NCBI GenBank assembly: GCA_023253235.1
Contig: JALRHE010000160.1
Location: 1-6,829, forward strand
Origin: Steroidobacteraceae bacterium
GTDB lineage: Bacteria > Pseudomonadota > Gammaproteobacteria > Steroidobacterales > Steroidobacteraceae
Direction of reading: 5' to 3'
DNA: 6,829 bases
The translations under genes were made by a program, and so were the position numbers. Shown in pieces: positions 6,258-6,829 of the stretch. Every line of letters begins with the position of its first letter. The first letter of the stretch is position 1. The notes beneath the pieces were generated by a model that saw only the letters and a program-made list of their open reading frames with translations, had not been told where the DNA came from and did not search any database.

Positions 6258-6829
6258 TGCAGATCTCCTGCCAAGGATTGTACGGCCGTGAGCACGGCGA
6301 GGCCTGCCGTTTCCGTCCGCAGTACGCGCGGACCCAAGGTGGTTTGACGAAAACCGACCGCAACGGCGCGTGATTCTTCCGCGGGGTCGAGACCGCCCTC
6401 CGGTCCGATCAACACCGCCAACTCGGTAGGTCTTGGGATGAGGGCGCTGGCGATGCCCGTTCGTGCGTGAGGCGATAGCAACAGTCGCAAGCTCGGCAAC
6501 GTGTGGCTCTGCCACAGTTGCTCGAGGCTGCAAGGTGGGACGATATCCGGCAGACGATTCCGTCCGCACTGCTCGCAGGCCGACGCCGCGACGGCGCGCC
6601 AATGCTGCCACTTTCGATCACCGCGATCGTCATCGAGTTGTACGATGCCGCGCGCGGTTGCCACGGGGATGATTCGGGCAACACCGAGCTCGGTCGCTTT
6701 TTGGATGATGTAGTCCATCTTGTCGCCGCGAGCGAGACCTTGGATCAAGGTGACAGCTAGGGGCGACTCACGCTCAGTCGGCGAGTGCGCGCCGAGTCGC
6801 AGGGTGACCTCTTTCTTGGCGATGGTTGC
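6254..6829 (-). CDS. rsmE: 16S rRNA (uracil1498-N3)-methyltransferase, N-terminus cut by window
   Basis: The C-terminal 191 residues of a SPOUT-class (knotted) methyltransferase that uses S-adenosylmethionine to methylate U1498 of 16S rRNA in the 30S subunit. E. coli RsmE is 243 residues, so about 50 residues including most of the N-terminal PUA-like domain are outside the window; the frame is open to the right edge. Motifs (numbered within the fragment): RGDKMDYIIQKATELGVARIIPV (34-56), ACEQCGRNRLPDI (84-96), the SAM-binding LIGPEGGLDPAEE (140-152) and the knot segment LGPRVLRTETAGLAVLTAVQSL (165-186). These are all the expected catalytic elements. The stop overlaps the gshB start as ATGA. 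The gene family is certain and the true start is not visible. Confidence 0.95.
   Translation of the reverse strand, partial: ATIAKKEVTLRLGAHSPTERESPLAVTLIQGLARGDKMDYIIQKATELGVARIIPVATARGIVQLDDDRGDRKWQHWRAVAASACEQCGRNRLPDIVPPCSLEQLWQSHTLPSLRLLLSPHARTGIASALIPRPTELAVLIGPEGGLDPAEESRAVAVGFRQTTLGPRVLRTETAGLAVLTAVQSLAGDLQ
6265..6269 (-). promoter_or_regulatory. Shine-Dalgarno of gshB
   Basis: AGGAG on the minus strand, 7 bases before the ATG at 6257 and lying within the last rsmE codons. It fixes the gshB start against the longer open frame that continues upstream into rsmE. Confidence 0.75.

Noticed and set aside
6258..6611. In-frame upstream extension of gshB by 118 codons.
   Set aside because: It lies inside rsmE, is arginine-rich without family similarity, and the ATG at 6257 has a good Shine-Dalgarno and the canonical GshB N-terminus.

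Overview
The window reads as a stretch of chromosomal housekeeping DNA from a GC-rich gammaproteobacterium. All ten genes lie on the minus strand and run right to left, with no intergenic gap longer than about 16 bases. The gene order (rsmE, gshB, a tonB-like gene, yqgE, ruvX, pyrB, a pyrK-like gene, yggS, proC, yggT) resembles the Pseudomonas aeruginosa neighbourhood running from yggT-proC-yggS to tonB3-gshB, but in a strongly compacted form. The exact lineage cannot be fixed from the sequence. I infer a non-enteric gammaproteobacterium (Xanthomonadales, Nevskiales or Chromatiales-like), with modest confidence.

Layout from the right edge, in the direction of transcription. rsmE (16S rRNA U1498 methyltransferase) is cut by the window end and lacks its N-terminus. 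It couples through ATGA to gshB (glutathione synthetase). gshB couples through an overlapping TTGA to a short TonB-like energy transducer. Next come yqgE (AlgH/UPF0301) and ruvX/yqgF (Holliday-junction resolvase-like nuclease, pre-16S rRNA processing), which overlap by 20 bases. pyrB (aspartate carbamoyltransferase) follows after 10 bases and overlaps by ATGA with a flavin/[2Fe-2S] reductase of the PyrK family (electron-transfer subunit of dihydroorotate dehydrogenase type 1B). That gene overlaps yggS (PLP-homeostasis protein), which overlaps proC (pyrroline-5-carboxylate reductase) by ATGA. yggT, a membrane protein cut by the left edge, begins 3 bases after proC, with its Shine-Dalgarno inside the last proC codons.

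Functionally this is a mixed operon: ribosome maturation (rsmE, ruvX), redox (gshB), envelope (tonB-like, yggT), pyrimidine synthesis (pyrB, pyrK-like) and proline/PLP metabolism (proC, yggS). No internal promoter or terminator could be recognised, and little room exists for one, so co-transcription from a promoter to the right of the window is likely.

There is no mobile element, CRISPR, RNA gene or obviously foreign DNA. The less ordinary points are: (i) a PyrK-type reductase directly behind pyrB, where the Pseudomonas-type order has pyrC', with no catalytic pyrD subunit beside it; (ii) several substitutions in conserved active-site segments of PyrB; (iii) absence of pyrR, pyrC' and pilT/pilU from a syntenic region that has them in Pseudomonas; (iv) a TonB-like protein with almost no proline-rich spacer; and (v) roughly threefold enrichment of GATC.
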